Shown: positions 1 to 9,123, numbered from the stretch's first letter. The stretch is 64,000 bases of DNA from Gammaproteobacteria bacterium SG8_30 (GCA_001303245.1 LJNS01000004.1:1-64000); one strand, 5' to 3'. Made by a program: numbers and translations. The notes: a model not told the origin generated them from the sequence alone.

Positions 1-820
1 ATATTCTGTCAAGTATGCCCTTTCTGGCCGGGAATAGTTCAGTCACCTGCGCCAGCATGACCGAGATGTTGTCCCGGCCGCCATTGTCGTTCGCGAGCTG
101 CACTAGCTGCTTAGCAACCGTATCAAGATTAGCACCGAAAGTGCTGATTGTTAAATGAATATCGTCGTCCTCGACCATGTCGGTCAAGCCGTCCGAGCAG
201 AGCACCAGGTAATCTCCCCGATGCACCGGTTCCTCGCGTATTTCTACTTCGACGGTAGGTTCCACGCCGAGTGCGCGGGTCACATAATTCTTGTTCGTCA
301 CCCGCTGTGCTTCCTCCGGTGTGTAGAAACCGCGATCCACGAGTTCCTGCAGCAGCGAGTGGTCCAGCGTGACCTGCTCGAAGCGGTCGGCCCGGAGCCG
401 GTACATCCGTGAGTCACCCACGTGGGCGATGATGACCTTGTTGTCGTAGAGCAGGCCCGCCACGACAGTGGTGCCCATGCCCTCGCACTGCTCCTGGGTC
501 TTCGACGTCTGGTAGATGATCTTGTTGGCGCGGGCGATCGCGTCGCGCAGGATGATCGCGGGCCTGCTCAGGCCGGAAGTCTTGTCGTGGCCGGACAGCT
601 CCTGGAGCGCGTAGGAGTCACGCACGAGGTTCATGATCGTCTTCACGGCAATGCCGCTCGCCACCTCGCCCGCGTTGTAGCCTCCCATGCCGTCCGCCAG
701 CACGAACAGACCGATGTCGGAGTCCCACGCGATCGCATCCTCGTTGTGTTCGCGCACCTTGCCCGTGTCGGTGAGGCCGACCACGCGCATCCTGCCCTTC
801 AGCGATATGTACTTGCCCAT
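1..820 (-). CDS. PP2C-family Ser/Thr protein phosphatase (C-terminus cut by window edge)
   Basis: The gene opens at an ATG and reads without a stop for 273 codons to the window edge, so its C-terminus is missing; the ORF track omits it because it runs off the end. The protein carries the PP2C (PPM) signature: REHNED near residues 23-28, LADGMGG near 41-47, GTTVVAG, VGDSRMYR, LCSDGLTD and NDNGGRDNIS. These Asp/Gly motifs bind the two catalytic metal ions that dephosphorylate Ser/Thr-P. Its ATG overlaps the TGA of the upstream kinase by one base (TGATG), so the pair is probably translationally coupled and the phosphatase likely reverses the kinase. No membrane segment is seen. The family is certain; the substrates are unknown. 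Confidence 0.93.
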   Translation of the reverse strand, partial: MGKYISLKGRMRVVGLTDTGKVREHNEDAIAWDSDIGLFVLADGMGGYNAGEVASGIAVKTIMNLVRDSYALQELSGHDKTSGLSRPAIILRDAIARANKIIYQTSKTQEQCEGMGTTVVAGLLYDNKVIIAHVGDSRMYRLRADRFEQVTLDHSLLQELVDRGFYTPEEAQRVTNKNYVTRALGVEPTVEVEIREEPVHRGDYLVLCSDGLTDMVEDDDIHLTISTFGANLDTVAKQLVQLANDNGGRDNISVMLAQVTELFPARKGILDRI

Positions 821-1896
821 CACCGCAGCGCCGGGTCGATCGTCCGCCCGCAGTCGCGCATCGCGTGGGCCATCTCCGCGGCCGAGGCGAATCTCGCGAC
901 CGGGTCCTTTTCGAGGGCGCGATCGATGACCTGGCCGAGGCAGGGTGGAAGGTCGGGGCGGGTCATCGCGAGGGGCGGATGCGGGTCTACGGCGATCTTT
1001 CTCATGAGGCCCGGCATCGAGTCCGCCCGGAAGGGGAGCTGGGCCGTGAGCAACTGGTAGAGCGTCACCCCGAGGGAAAACTGGTCCGCCTGGCCGGTCA
1101 GCGGCCGGCCGTCGAGCTGCTCGGGCGCCATGAAGGAAGGCGACCCGAGCACGATGCCGGTGCGCGTAGCCCGACTGTCGTGAAAGCGGGCCACCCCGAA
1201 GTCCATGATGCGGATGCGGCGGTTGTTCTGGTCGAAGACGATGTTGGCCGGCTTGATGTCGCGGTGAACGACGCCGCGCTCGTGGGCGTAGTGTAGTGCC
1301 TCTGCGACGCGGGCACACATCTCGGTAGCCATACGCGGCGGCAGCATCCTGCCCTCGTAGGTATGCGTGCCGAGGTTGACGCCCTCGACGAACTCCATCG
1401 CCAGGTAGACCAGATTCTCGTGTTCGCCGGCCTCGTAGACGTCGACGATGTCGGGATGCTGGATGCGGGAGGCCGCCTCGGCCTCGCGCATCAGCCGCAG
1501 CCGTGCCTCCCCGAGGCGGTCCTCCGGCCAGTCGTCGCCGAGCGACAGGACCTTCAGGGCCACGGCGCGCCCGTCGCGGTCATCGACCGCCCTGTAGACC
1601 GCGGCCATGGCTCCCCGGCCGAGTTCGCGATCGATACGGTAGTGGCCCACGGACTGTCCGGCCTTCAGCCGCACCCGGCGGGAGGCGCGGCGTGCGCCGT
1701 CGGCAAGCGCAATCTCGAGCGGCTGGCGCAGGGGCGGGATCATGTCGCCGTCGAGCGCCCCGGGCGAGGAAGCATCGGCCGATCCGCCGCGGCTGAGCCA
1801 GCGGCCGAGGTAGGACTCCCCGGTCATTTCCGGGCCGGGCAGGAAGGAGCGAACATCTGGAGATGATAAACGGCCGGCGGTGGCGGCCGGAACCAT
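820..1896 (-). CDS. Ser/Thr protein kinase (Hanks type)
   Basis: A 359-residue bacterial Ser/Thr kinase. After an unrecognised N-terminal extension of about 90 residues, the kinase domain shows the glycine loop LGRGAMAAVYRA, the ATP-binding Lys in VALKVL, the catalytic loop HRDIKPANIVF, the metal-binding DFGVARF and the activation-segment end SFMAPEQL. No transmembrane segment or PASTA repeat is visible, so it is probably cytosolic. The ORF track extends it to 2490, but that part runs antisense through radA. I chose the ATG at 1896, with GGAAAGG nine bases upstream; an ATG at 1827 is the main alternative. The stop overlaps the start of the PP2C phosphatase. Kinase family is sure; start is moderately sure. 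Confidence 0.9.
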   Translation of the reverse strand: MVPAATAGRLSSPDVRSFLPGPEMTGESYLGRWLSRGGSADASSPGALDGDMIPPLRQPLEIALADGARRASRRVRLKAGQSVGHYRIDRELGRGAMAAVYRAVDDRDGRAVALKVLSLGDDWPEDRLGEARLRLMREAEAASRIQHPDIVDVYEAGEHENLVYLAMEFVEGVNLGTHTYEGRMLPPRMATEMCARVAEALHYAHERGVVHRDIKPANIVFDQNNRRIRIMDFGVARFHDSRATRTGIVLGSPSFMAPEQLDGRPLTGQADQFSLGVTLYQLLTAQLPFRADSMPGLMRKIAVDPHPPLAMTRPDLPPCLGQVIDRALEKDPVARFASAAEMAHAMRDCGRTIDPALR

Positions 1897-1995
1897 TGCG
1901 TCACGCCTTTCCGGTCCGTGCGCGCCATTTCTTGAACCAAGCCTCAATTGCGCAAAGCCCGTGCTAGCATCGCGGGCCCACCGCGCCGGTAAGCC

Positions 1996-3357
1996 ATGGC
2001 CAAGCCACGCACCGTCTTCATCTGCTCGAGTTGCGGCGACGAGACGCCGCGCTGGCAGGGCCAGTGCCCGGCCTGCGGCGAGTGGAACACGCTGAGCGCC
2101 TATCATCCGCCGGCAGGGGCGCGCGGAAGAAGCCGCGCCTCGAGCGGCTCGCAGGCGGTCGCGACATCGACGGATCTGGCGCGGATCGCTGCCGAGGAAA
2201 CTCCGCGACTCTCCACTGGGCTGGCAGAGTTCGACCGCGTGCTGGGCGGCGGGCTCGTGCCGGGCTCCGTCACGCTGATCGGCGGTGAGCCCGGCATCGG
2301 CAAGTCGACGCTGCTCCTTCAGTCCGGTGCGGCGCTGTCCGCCAGCGTACCCGTGCTGTACGCGACCGGCGAGGAGTCGGTGCGGCAGGTGGGGCTCAGG
2401 GCCCAGAGGCTTGGGGTGGCCAGCGCGCCGATGACGCTCATGGCGGAGACTGCCGTGGAAGCCATCCTGGCCGAGTCGGCGGCTGCGCACGCACGTGCGC
2501 TGATCGTGGACTCGATCCAGACCATGGCCTCGGCCTCGGTGGAGTCGGCCGCCGGGTCGGTGTCACAGCTGCGCGAGTGTGCGGCGCGGCTGGTCGCGCA
2601 GGCCAAGCAGTCGGGAATGGCCGTGCTCCTGATCGGGCACGTCACCAAGGAGGGCGTGATTGCCGGCCCGCGGGTCCTCGAGCACATGGTCGACTCCGTG
2701 CTCTACTTCGAGAGCGACTCCGGCAGCCGCTACCGCGTGATCCGCGCGGTCAAGAACCGATTCGGCGCGGCCAACGAGATCGGCGTGTTCGCCATGGACG
2801 AGCAGGGCCTCAGGGAGGTCAAGAACCCCTCGGCGATCTTCCTGTCGCGTCACGACGCGCCGGTGCCGGGCTCGATCGTCACCGTGGCACGCGAGGGCAC
2901 CCGGCAGATGCTGATCGAGGTCCAGGCGCTCGTCGACGCGAGCCACGCCACCAATCCCAGGCGCGTCGCGGTAGGCCTCGAAGGCAACCGCGTCGCGATG
3001 CTGCTGGCCGTCCTGCACCGCCATGCGGGGGTTGCGCTTCATGCACACGACGTCTTCGTCAACGTCGTCGGCGGTGTGCGCCTCGGCGAGACGGCGGCGG
3101 ACCTGCCGGTGCTGGCGGCCGCGTTGTCGAGCCTCGAGGGGCACTCGCTGCCGCAGGACCTCGTGTGCTTCGGCGAGGTGGGCCTCGCCGGGGAGATCCG
3201 CCCGGTGCCCTACGGGGAGGAGCGCCTGCGCGAGGCGGCGAAGCATGGCTTTCGCCGGGCAGTCGTGCCGCGTGCCAATGCGCCGCGACGGCCGGTCCAG
3301 GGCATGCACGTCACCGCCGTGGGACGCCTGGCCGAAGCCGTAGCCGCGCTGCGCTGA
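1996..3357 (+). CDS. radA: DNA repair protein RadA
   Basis: RadA/Sms is a RecA-like branch-migration helicase that helps process recombination intermediates. The 453-residue protein has the diagnostic order: an N-terminal zinc finger C10-x2-C13-x10-C24-x2-C27, a RecA-type ATPase with Walker A GGEPGIGKST near residue 96, the RadA-specific KNRFG motif near residue 252, and a C-terminal Lon-protease-like domain. Length matches the family (E. coli about 460). The ATG at 1996 directly precedes the zinc finger. It is divergent from the kinase gene, with about 100 bp between them. Confidence 0.97.
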   Translation: MAKPRTVFICSSCGDETPRWQGQCPACGEWNTLSAYHPPAGARGRSRASSGSQAVATSTDLARIAAEETPRLSTGLAEFDRVLGGGLVPGSVTLIGGEPGIGKSTLLLQSGAALSASVPVLYATGEESVRQVGLRAQRLGVASAPMTLMAETAVEAILAESAAAHARALIVDSIQTMASASVESAAGSVSQLRECAARLVAQAKQSGMAVLLIGHVTKEGVIAGPRVLEHMVDSVLYFESDSGSRYRVIRAVKNRFGAANEIGVFAMDEQGLREVKNPSAIFLSRHDAPVPGSIVTVAREGTRQMLIEVQALVDASHATNPRRVAVGLEGNRVAMLLAVLHRHAGVALHAHDVFVNVVGGVRLGETAADLPVLAAALSSLEGHSLPQDLVCFGEVGLAGEIRPVPYGEERLREAAKHGFRRAVVPRANAPRRPVQGMHVTAVGRLAEAVAALR

Positions 3358-3376
3358 GACGCCGCCGCCCGCTCCC

Positions 3377-4600
3377 TCAGTCCGCGGACCAGACCTTCGC
3401 CGTGCGGACGGTGTTGTCCGCGATCTGCAGGATCTCGATCCGGTGCCCGTTCAGGCTGAACGTCTTGCCCGGTTCGGGGATCGCCTCGAGGTGCTCGACG
3501 ATCAGACCGGACAGGGTCCTTGGCCCGTCCGTCGGGAGATCCCAGTCGAGCATGCGGTTGATCGTGCGGATCGCCGCGCCTCCGGCCACGACGTAGCTGC
3601 CGTCGGCCTGCTCCATCACGTCGCGGTGCAGCGAGCCGGGCTGCGTCGTGAACTCGCCGACGATCTCCTCGAGGATGTCCTCCAGCGTCACGAGCCCGAG
3701 CACGTCGCCGTACTCGTCCACTACGAAGGCGAGCCTGCGCTTGAGCTTCCGGAAGGCGATGAGCTGGGACTGCAGCGTCGTGCCCTCCGGCACGAACAAG
3801 GCGTCGCGCTGGGTGGCGACCTCCCGCAGCCGCTCGCGCGAGAGCCTGCCGAGGGCCAGCTCGCTGGCGATGCGCTTCATGTGCACGACGCCGAGCACGC
3901 GGTTCAGGTCGTCCTCGTACAGCGGGAGGCGCGTGTGGGTCGTCCGCGAGATCAGGTCGACGACCTCGTCCCAGTCGGCATTGAGGTCGATGCCGTCCAC
4001 GTCGTTGCGCGGGACCATGATGTCCTCGACCGTGGACCGTTCGAGGTTCAGCAAGGCTTCCACCATCTCCTGGCGTTCCTGCGGGGCCGTCGCCAGCAGG
4101 TCGGCCAGGTCCTCGAGCGCCTCGGCCGTCGCGGCATCGCTGTCGGGTTTCTCGGGCTTGCGGGCGGCCGGCAGCAGCCGGGCGGCCGGCTCCAGGACGA
4201 ACGCCAGCGCGGCGGCAAGCCAGGGCGCGCGGGCTCCGAACAGCCTGAGTCGCCCCTGCTGCTCGAGCAGATGAATGAGCGCGAGGGCGCACAGGCCCGT
4301 GACCGCCGGAAGCGCGGAGCCGGCGGCGGCGCCGGCTGCGGCCAACAGCAGGATCAGTGCCAGCAGCACCACCCTGAACGGGGCCGCGACCAACCGCAGC
4401 CTGGCCGGATCGACGGGGGGGCGCGTGGCCGCCGCGGACACGGGGGCCGGGCCGTTGACGGCGCGCCGCGACAGTCCGGTGAGCGCCGCCTCGAACAGCG
4501 CGAGCAGCAGCGACAGGCCCGCTACGATGGCGGCGGCCGTCGCGCCGCTGAAGGGCAGACTACTCAAGCAGGGCAGGCCCTGTTGCCTCGACCCCGGCAT
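3377..4600 (-). CDS. CorB/HlyC-type CBS-domain membrane protein
   Basis: A 407-residue protein of the CorB/CorC/HlyC family (CNNM relatives), linked in other bacteria to Mg/Co ion efflux or tolerance. Three to four hydrophobic segments fill roughly the first 140 residues, followed by a CBS pair (VEDIMVPRNDV through VVDEYGDVLGLVTLEDILEEIVGEF) and the CorC/HlyC C-terminal domain ending near the stop. The membrane part is short and poorly conserved compared with a typical DUF21 domain. In E. coli, yfjD (corB) and ypjD lie beside ffh, and the same order is found here, which supports the CorB assignment. Ion specificity cannot be read from sequence. Confidence 0.85.
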   Translation of the reverse strand: MPGSRQQGLPCLSSLPFSGATAAAIVAGLSLLLALFEAALTGLSRRAVNGPAPVSAAATRPPVDPARLRLVAAPFRVVLLALILLLAAAGAAAGSALPAVTGLCALALIHLLEQQGRLRLFGARAPWLAAALAFVLEPAARLLPAARKPEKPDSDAATAEALEDLADLLATAPQERQEMVEALLNLERSTVEDIMVPRNDVDGIDLNADWDEVVDLISRTTHTRLPLYEDDLNRVLGVVHMKRIASELALGRLSRERLREVATQRDALFVPEGTTLQSQLIAFRKLKRRLAFVVDEYGDVLGLVTLEDILEEIVGEFTTQPGSLHRDVMEQADGSYVVAGGAAIRTINRMLDWDLPTDGPRTLSGLIVEHLEAIPEPGKTFSLNGHRIEILQIADNTVRTAKVWSAD

Positions 4601-4647
4601 TGCACCAAGCGCGCCGGTCCCGAGTCAAGGAAACGCGCCGCGAAGCG

Positions 4648-5448
4648 CTAACCCCAGTGCCGTTCCAGCAGCACCTCGAGGATGAACTTCGTCAGGAAGT
4701 AGGACATCGTCAGTACGACGAAACCGGCCAGCACCAGCCAGGTGGCCTTGCGGCCGCGCCAGCCGAAGCGATACCGGCCGAGCAGCAGGATGCCGAATAT
4801 GACCCAGGCCGCGATGGCGAGCGTCACCTTGTGCACGAGCCGCTGCTCGAAGAGGTTGGTGACGAAGAAGAAACCGACCAGCAAGGTCACCGACAGCGCG
4901 ATGAAGCCGAGCGTGAGCACGGTGAACACCGCGTGCTCCATGCTCTCCATCGGCGGCAGGGCGGCAAGCCAGCGTGCGGGCCGACGGCTGCGCAGAGTGG
5001 CCGCTTGTGCAGCCAGCACGATGGCCAGGATAGCGGCCGTGCCGAGGAGGCCGAAGGCCAGGGCGGAGAGCGTGATGTGGGCGGCGAGCGGCCAGCCGGA
5101 CTCGGTCACCTCCCGAACCGTGGAGACGCTGCCGGTGCCGAGCGCCAGGACCGCGGCCGTGGCCAGCAGGATCGCCGCAGGGGCGCGGAAGTAGGGTCGC
5201 GCCGCCAGCAGGGCTGCGATCGCGCCGATCACCAGTCCGAACAGCGACATCGCATCCGCGATGTCGAGCGCAAAGCCGGCCTCCGCCCGGATGGTCACCG
5301 ACAGCCAGCCGACGTGGCTCAGGACGGCAAGCCCGGCGATGTACGGGCTCGGGCCATGAGTGGGCGGACCGTCCGCCTTGCGCCAGGCGTTCCAGGCGGC
5401 GATGGCCGCGGCGAGCAGGTAGAGGCCGATGACGACGACTGCGTACAC
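4648..5448 (-). CDS. ypjD: YpjD-like inner-membrane protein (cytochrome c assembly/CcsA-like fold)
   Basis: A polytopic membrane protein of the CcmC/CcsA-like assembly superfamily, YpjD branch, with about eight hydrophobic segments and the conserved C-terminal run HKVTLAIAAWVIFGILLLGR. YpjD (also called CorE) is encoded between corB and ffh in E. coli, as here; its exact role is unsettled and a haem-handling function is not established. The ORF track extends it to 5922 antisense through ffh. I chose the GTG at 5448, which gives 266 residues (E. coli YpjD about 263) and starts just before the first membrane helix; no strong ribosome site is visible, so the start is tentative. It is transcribed towards the CorB-like gene and divergent from ffh. 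Confidence 0.82.
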   Translation of the reverse strand: MYAVVVIGLYLLAAAIAAWNAWRKADGPPTHGPSPYIAGLAVLSHVGWLSVTIRAEAGFALDIADAMSLFGLVIGAIAALLAARPYFRAPAAILLATAAVLALGTGSVSTVREVTESGWPLAAHITLSALAFGLLGTAAILAIVLAAQAATLRSRRPARWLAALPPMESMEHAVFTVLTLGFIALSVTLLVGFFFVTNLFEQRLVHKVTLAIAAWVIFGILLLGRYRFGWRGRKATWLVLAGFVVLTMSYFLTKFILEVLLERHWG

Positions 5449-5510
5449 GGGGAATCCAGCCAGTCCGGACGGGTCGATTGTACGGCAAGGTCCCCGACCG
5501 CCGCAGCGCC

Positions 5511-5516
5511 TATAAT
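5511..5516 (+). promoter_or_regulatory. Likely ffh promoter -10 box
   Basis: A perfect TATAAT stands 69 bases before the ffh ATG in the divergent region between ypjD and ffh. No good -35 hexamer is present at 16-18 bases (TTGTAC lies 27 bases upstream), so the call rests on the -10 box alone. Confidence 0.45.
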
Positions 5517-5584
5517 CCCGGTCCCAAGGGTGGCCGGCCCCCGCTGCGCCCACCCGACAACGCACGCCACGAGGCCTCCGCCCG

Positions 5585-6958
5585 ATGTTCGACACGCTCA
5601 CCGAACGTCTCTCCAGCGCCGCCGATGCCCTGCGAGGCCGCGGGCGCCTGACCGAGGACAACATTGCGGACACCGTCCGGCAGGTGCGCATGGCGCTGCT
5701 CGAGGCCGACGTGGCGGTGCCCGTCGTCAAGGCGTTCACGGACGCGGTCAGGGTCCGTGCCCTGGGCGAGGAGGTGAGCCGGAGCCTCACGCCCGGCCAG
5801 GCGTTCGTGAAGATCATCCACGACGAGCTCGTTGCGGTCATGGGCGAACCCGGCGCAGGGCTCAACCTGAGGGCCCAGCCGCCGGTCGTCGTGCTGCTCG
5901 CCGGCCTGCAGGGCGCGGGCAAGACGACGACCGCCGCGAAACTCGCCCGTCACCTGCGCGAGAAGCACAAGAAGAAGGTCCTGCTGGCGAGCACCGACGT
6001 GTACCGGCCGGCGGCGATGACCCAGCTCGAGCGGCTCGCCTCGCAAGTCGACTGCGAGTACTTCGCTGCGGATCCATCCACGCCGCCCGTCGAGATCGCG
6101 CAGTCCGCGGTCGCGCACGCCAGGCGCCACGTGCACGACGTCGTCATCGTCGACACCGCCGGGCGGCTGCACGTCGACGCGGAGATGATGGCCGAGGTGC
6201 GGGCCGTTGACCGTGCGATCGAGCCCCTCGAGCGGCTCTTCGTCGTCGACAGCATGGCCGGCCAGGACGCGGTCAACGCGGCCCGGGCGTTCAACGAGGC
6301 CCTGGCGCTGACCGGCGTGATCCTCACCAAGGCCGACGGCGATGCCCGCGGCGGTGCCGCGCTCTCGGTCCGACACGTCACCGGCAAGCCCATCCTGTTC
6401 CTCGGCGTCGGCGAGAAGACCGAGGCGCTCGAGCCATTCCACCCGGAGCGGGTGGCCTCGCGCATTCTGGGGATGGGCGATGTCGTGTCGCTGGTGGAAC
6501 AGGTCCACGCCAAGGTCGACCAGGAAAAGGCGGAGAAGCTCGCCAGGAAGCTGACCAAGGGCAGGGGCTTCGACCTGACGGACCTCAAGGAACAGCTGCA
6601 GCAGTTCCAGAACATGGGTGGCGTCGAGGCCTTCATGGACAAGCTGCCCGCCGGGCTGGTCCCGCCCAAGGCGGCCGGCCAGGTGGATCCGCGACAGATG
6701 CGCCGCCAGATCGCCATCATCGACTCGATGACCCCGGGCGAGCGCCGGCGTCCCGGCATCATCGACGGCTCGCGCAAGCGGCGCATCGCGGCCGGCTCCG
6801 GGGTCCAGGTCCAGGACGTGAACCGCCTGCTCAAGCAGTTCGCCGAGATGGAGCGGATGATGAAGAAGCTGAAGGGCGGCGGCGTCCGCAAGCTGCTGCG
6901 CGGGCTAGGCGGCCGGATGCCGGGCGGCTTCCCCGGGGGATTCCCGCGACCCCGCTAG
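5585..6958 (+). CDS. ffh: Signal recognition particle protein Ffh (SRP54)
   Basis: Ffh is the GTPase subunit of the signal recognition particle; with 4.5S RNA it binds signal sequences on translating ribosomes and delivers them to FtsY. The 457-residue protein has the N-domain four-helix bundle, the G domain with P-loop GLQGAGKTTT near residue 107, DTAGRLHVD, TKADGDARGGAALS and GVGEKTEALEPFHPERVASRILGMGD, then the Met-rich M domain with its RNA-binding helix (SRKRRIAAGSG). Length equals the family norm. Its RNA partner gene ffs lies in the same window near 40.1 kb. Confidence 0.98.
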   Translation: MFDTLTERLSSAADALRGRGRLTEDNIADTVRQVRMALLEADVAVPVVKAFTDAVRVRALGEEVSRSLTPGQAFVKIIHDELVAVMGEPGAGLNLRAQPPVVVLLAGLQGAGKTTTAAKLARHLREKHKKKVLLASTDVYRPAAMTQLERLASQVDCEYFAADPSTPPVEIAQSAVAHARRHVHDVVIVDTAGRLHVDAEMMAEVRAVDRAIEPLERLFVVDSMAGQDAVNAARAFNEALALTGVILTKADGDARGGAALSVRHVTGKPILFLGVGEKTEALEPFHPERVASRILGMGDVVSLVEQVHAKVDQEKAEKLARKLTKGRGFDLTDLKEQLQQFQNMGGVEAFMDKLPAGLVPPKAAGQVDPRQMRRQIAIIDSMTPGERRRPGIIDGSRKRRIAAGSGVQVQDVNRLLKQFAEMERMMKKLKGGGVRKLLRGLGGRMPGGFPGGFPRPR

Positions 6959-6983
6959 CCGGGCCGCGGTCGGGGCCTAACTA

Positions 6984-7012
6984 TTTAACTCCACGCGGGT
7001 TTTGGGTATTAT
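6984..7012 (+). promoter_or_regulatory. Promoter of the rpsP-rimM-trmD-rplS operon
   Basis: TTTAAC and TATTAT are separated by exactly 17 bases. The -10 box matches consensus in five of six positions. Transcription would begin near 7019, leaving a leader of about 85 bases that contains the hairpin at 7047-7085. Confidence 0.6.
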
Positions 7013-7046
7013 GCGCGGCTCCCCGGCGACCGGGCACGGCCCGGCG

Positions 7047-7085
7047 CCGTTTTGGCGCACCTGAGGGTGCGCCCAGGCAAAACGG
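7047..7085 (+). promoter_or_regulatory. Leader hairpin upstream of rpsP
   Basis: CCGTTTTG pairs with CAAAACGG, and inside it GCGCACC pairs with GGTGCGC, giving a two-part stem of 8 and 7 base pairs with an asymmetric bulge (CCAGG) on the right arm. It lies between the promoter and the rpsP ATG, ending 19 bases before the gene. It is not followed by a T-run, so it is more likely a regulatory or stabilising leader than a terminator. Confidence 0.5.
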
Positions 7086-7104
7086 ATCCCGAGGACGGAA
7101 TTCG

Positions 7105-7377
7105 ATGGTGACGATTCGATTGACACGTCGTGGCGGCAAGAACGCTCCTTTCTACCACGTCGTCGTCGCCGACAGCCGCAAGCGGCAGGGCGGCCCGGTG
7201 CTGGAGCGCGTGGGCTTCTTCAACCCGATCGCGCGCAAGCAGGACAAGAAGATCGAGCTCGACCTGGCTCGCATCGACCACTGGACGCACACCGGTGCGC
7301 AGATGTCCGACCGTGTTCGCGCGCTGGTCACGGCGTACCGCAAGCAGTCGGCCAGCGAGCCCGTGGCCGACGCCTGA
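7105..7377 (+). CDS. rpsP: 30S ribosomal protein S16
   Basis: A 90-residue S16, recognised by the conserved N-terminus MVTIRLTRRG, FYHVVVADSR and the ERVGFFNP motif. S16 binds 16S rRNA early in 30S assembly. It is the first gene of the classic rpsP-rimM-trmD-rplS operon, with GAGGACGG upstream of the ATG as ribosome site. Confidence 0.98.
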   Translation: MVTIRLTRRGGKNAPFYHVVVADSRKRQGGPVLERVGFFNPIARKQDKKIELDLARIDHWTHTGAQMSDRVRALVTAYRKQSASEPVADA

Positions 7378-7386
7378 ACCGGGATC

Positions 7387-7932
7387 ATGGGCCGGTCCGC
7401 GACGGGTGAGCCGTCTGCGCCGGCCGGGTCGGGTGGCCGGGCCGTAACGCTCGGCCGGATCGCCGGCCCATTCGGAGTAAGGGGATGGGTGAAGGTGAAG
7501 TCCTACACCGATCCCCGCGAGGGAATCCTCCGGTACCGGGCCTGGCACGTGGACGTGCCGCGCGCCGGGTCCAGGATTCTCGAGCCCCTCGAGGGCCGGT
7601 TGCACGGCGAGTTCGTCGTGGCGCGGCTGGCGGGGGTGGAGGACCGGGATGCAGCGTCGAGCCTCGCGCACTGTGAAATCACCGTGCCGCGGGCAGACCT
7701 GCCGCCGCCCGGGGAAGGCCGCTACTACTGGACCGACCTCGAGGGTCTCGAAGTGGTGACGACCGACGGCCACCTGCTTGGCCGGCTCGATCACTTCGTG
7801 GACACGCCGGCAAATCCGGTCATGGTGGTGGTGGGTGAGCGCGAGCGCTGGCTGCCAATGGTGCCGCGCCACCTGAGGCAGGTCGACCTCGAGCGCGGGC
7901 GAATCGTGGTCGACTGGGACCCCGAGTTCTAG
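7387..7932 (+). CDS. rimM: Ribosome maturation factor RimM
   Basis: RimM binds S19 and promotes late maturation of the 30S head. The 181-residue protein has the N-terminal beta-barrel ([21 protein letters not shown]) and the C-terminal PRC-barrel with [11 protein letters not shown] and [22 protein letters not shown]. It starts nine bases after rpsP and has a non-conserved N-terminal extension of about 18 residues before the barrel, so a later start cannot be excluded. Confidence 0.96.
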   Translation: MGRSATGEPSAPAGSGGRAVTLGRIAGPFGVRGWVKVKSYTDPREGILRYRAWHVDVPRAGSRILEPLEGRLHGEFVVARLAGVEDRDAASSLAHCEITVPRADLPPPGEGRYYWTDLEGLEVVTTDGHLLGRLDHFVDTPANPVMVVVGERERWLPMVPRHLRQVDLERGRIVVDWDPEF

Positions 7933-7942
7933 GTCGGCGGCG

Positions 7943-8704
7943 TTGCGCTTCGAGGTCGTGACGCTGTTCCCCGGGATGATCCGGGCCTGCCTGGAGTACG
8001 GCGTGGTCGGCCGCGCGGTGACGCGTGGCCTGCTGCAGGTCGGGACCGAAGATCCGCGGTCCCACACGGTGGACGTCCACCGAACAGTGGACGACCGTCC
8101 GTATGGCGGCGGACCGGGCATGGTGATGAAGCCCGAGCCGCTGGCAGCGGCGATCCGTGCAGCCGCGGCGAGGGTGCCGGAAGGCTGCCCGGTGATCGCG
8201 CTGAGCGCGCAGGGCAGGCCGTTTGACGAGCCGGCCGCCCGGCGGCTGGCGGAGCTTCCCGGGGCGGTGCTGGTGGCGGGCCGCTACGAGGGCATCGACC
8301 AGCGGGTGCTGGACGCGGTGGTCGACGAGGAGTGGTCCATCGGCGACTACGTCCTGTCCGGGGGCGAGCTGCCGGCACTGGTCGTGGTGGACGCGGTCGC
8401 GCGGTTGCTGCCGGGCGTGCTGGGGGAGCCAGGCTCGGCCGAGCAGGAGTCCTTCACAGGAGGGCTGCTAGACTGGCCGCACTTCACCCGGCCGGAGGAG
8501 TGGGAAGGTCGTCGCGTGCCGCCCGTGCTGGCAAGCGGGGACCACGAGGCCATCCGGCGCTGGCGGCTCAAGCAGTCGCTGGGGCTGACCTGGCGGAGGC
8601 GGCCCGAGCTGATCCGGGCCCGGAGGCTGACCGCGGAGGAGCAGGTGCTCCTCCAGGAATACTGCGCCGAGGCGGGGGTCGAGCCGCCGCGGCGCGCGTT
8701 GTGA
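7943..8704 (+). CDS. trmD: tRNA (guanine-N1)-methyltransferase TrmD
   Basis: TrmD methylates G37 next to the anticodon of certain tRNAs, preventing +1 frameshifts. The 253-residue protein begins at a TTG (first residues [13 protein letters not shown]) and shows the SPOUT trefoil-knot signatures [16 protein letters not shown]-like RYEGIDQR and [27 protein letters not shown]. It follows rimM by ten bases in the operon. Length matches E. coli TrmD (255). Confidence 0.98.
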   Translation: MRFEVVTLFPGMIRACLEYGVVGRAVTRGLLQVGTEDPRSHTVDVHRTVDDRPYGGGPGMVMKPEPLAAAIRAAAARVPEGCPVIALSAQGRPFDEPAARRLAELPGAVLVAGRYEGIDQRVLDAVVDEEWSIGDYVLSGGELPALVVVDAVARLLPGVLGEPGSAEQESFTGGLLDWPHFTRPEEWEGRRVPPVLASGDHEAIRRWRLKQSLGLTWRRRPELIRARRLTAEEQVLLQEYCAEAGVEPPRRAL

Positions 8705-8726
8705 ATCGACATCGGGGACGAGACCC

Positions 8727-9074
8727 ATGAGCAAGATCGTTCAGGACATCGAGGCGCGCGCCGTGTCGCGCGAGTTTCCGGAATTCGCGCCCGGCGACAC
8801 CGTCATCGTGCAGGTGAAGGTCAAGGAGGGTGAGCGCGAGCGTGTGCAGGCCTACGAGGGGGTGGTCATCGCCCGCAAGAACCGCGGACTGAACAGCTCG
8901 TTCACCGTGCGCAAGATCTCGCACGGCGAGGGCGTCGAACGCGTGTTCCAGCTGCACAGCCCGTCGATCGCCGACATCAAGGTCAAGCGCCGCGGGCGCG
9001 TGCGCCGGGCCAAGCTCTACTACCTGCGCGACCGCTCCGGCAAGTCCGCGCGGATCGAGGAGAAGATCGGCTGA
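8727..9074 (+). CDS. rplS: 50S ribosomal protein L19
   Basis: A 115-residue L19, located at the 30S-50S interface. Conserved features include [47 protein letters not shown] and [14 protein letters not shown]. It is the last gene of the rpsP operon and is followed by a strong terminator. Confidence 0.98.
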   Translation: MSKIVQDIEARAVSREFPEFAPGDTVIVQVKVKEGERERVQAYEGVVIARKNRGLNSSFTVRKISHGEGVERVFQLHSPSIADIKVKRRGRVRRAKLYYLRDRSGKSARIEEKIG

Positions 9075-9099
9075 GGTCCGGCCTTCCCCCGGTATTCGC

Positions 9100-9123
9100 G
9101 TCGGGGCCCTCCGGGGCCCCGAC
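9100..9123 (+). terminator. Rho-independent terminator after rplS
   Basis: Perfect 10-bp arms GTCGGGGCCC and GGGCCCCGAC enclose a four-base TCCG loop, followed by TCGTTTCCC. The position, 25 bases after the rplS stop, fits the end of the rpsP operon. The T-run is short. Confidence 0.75.
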
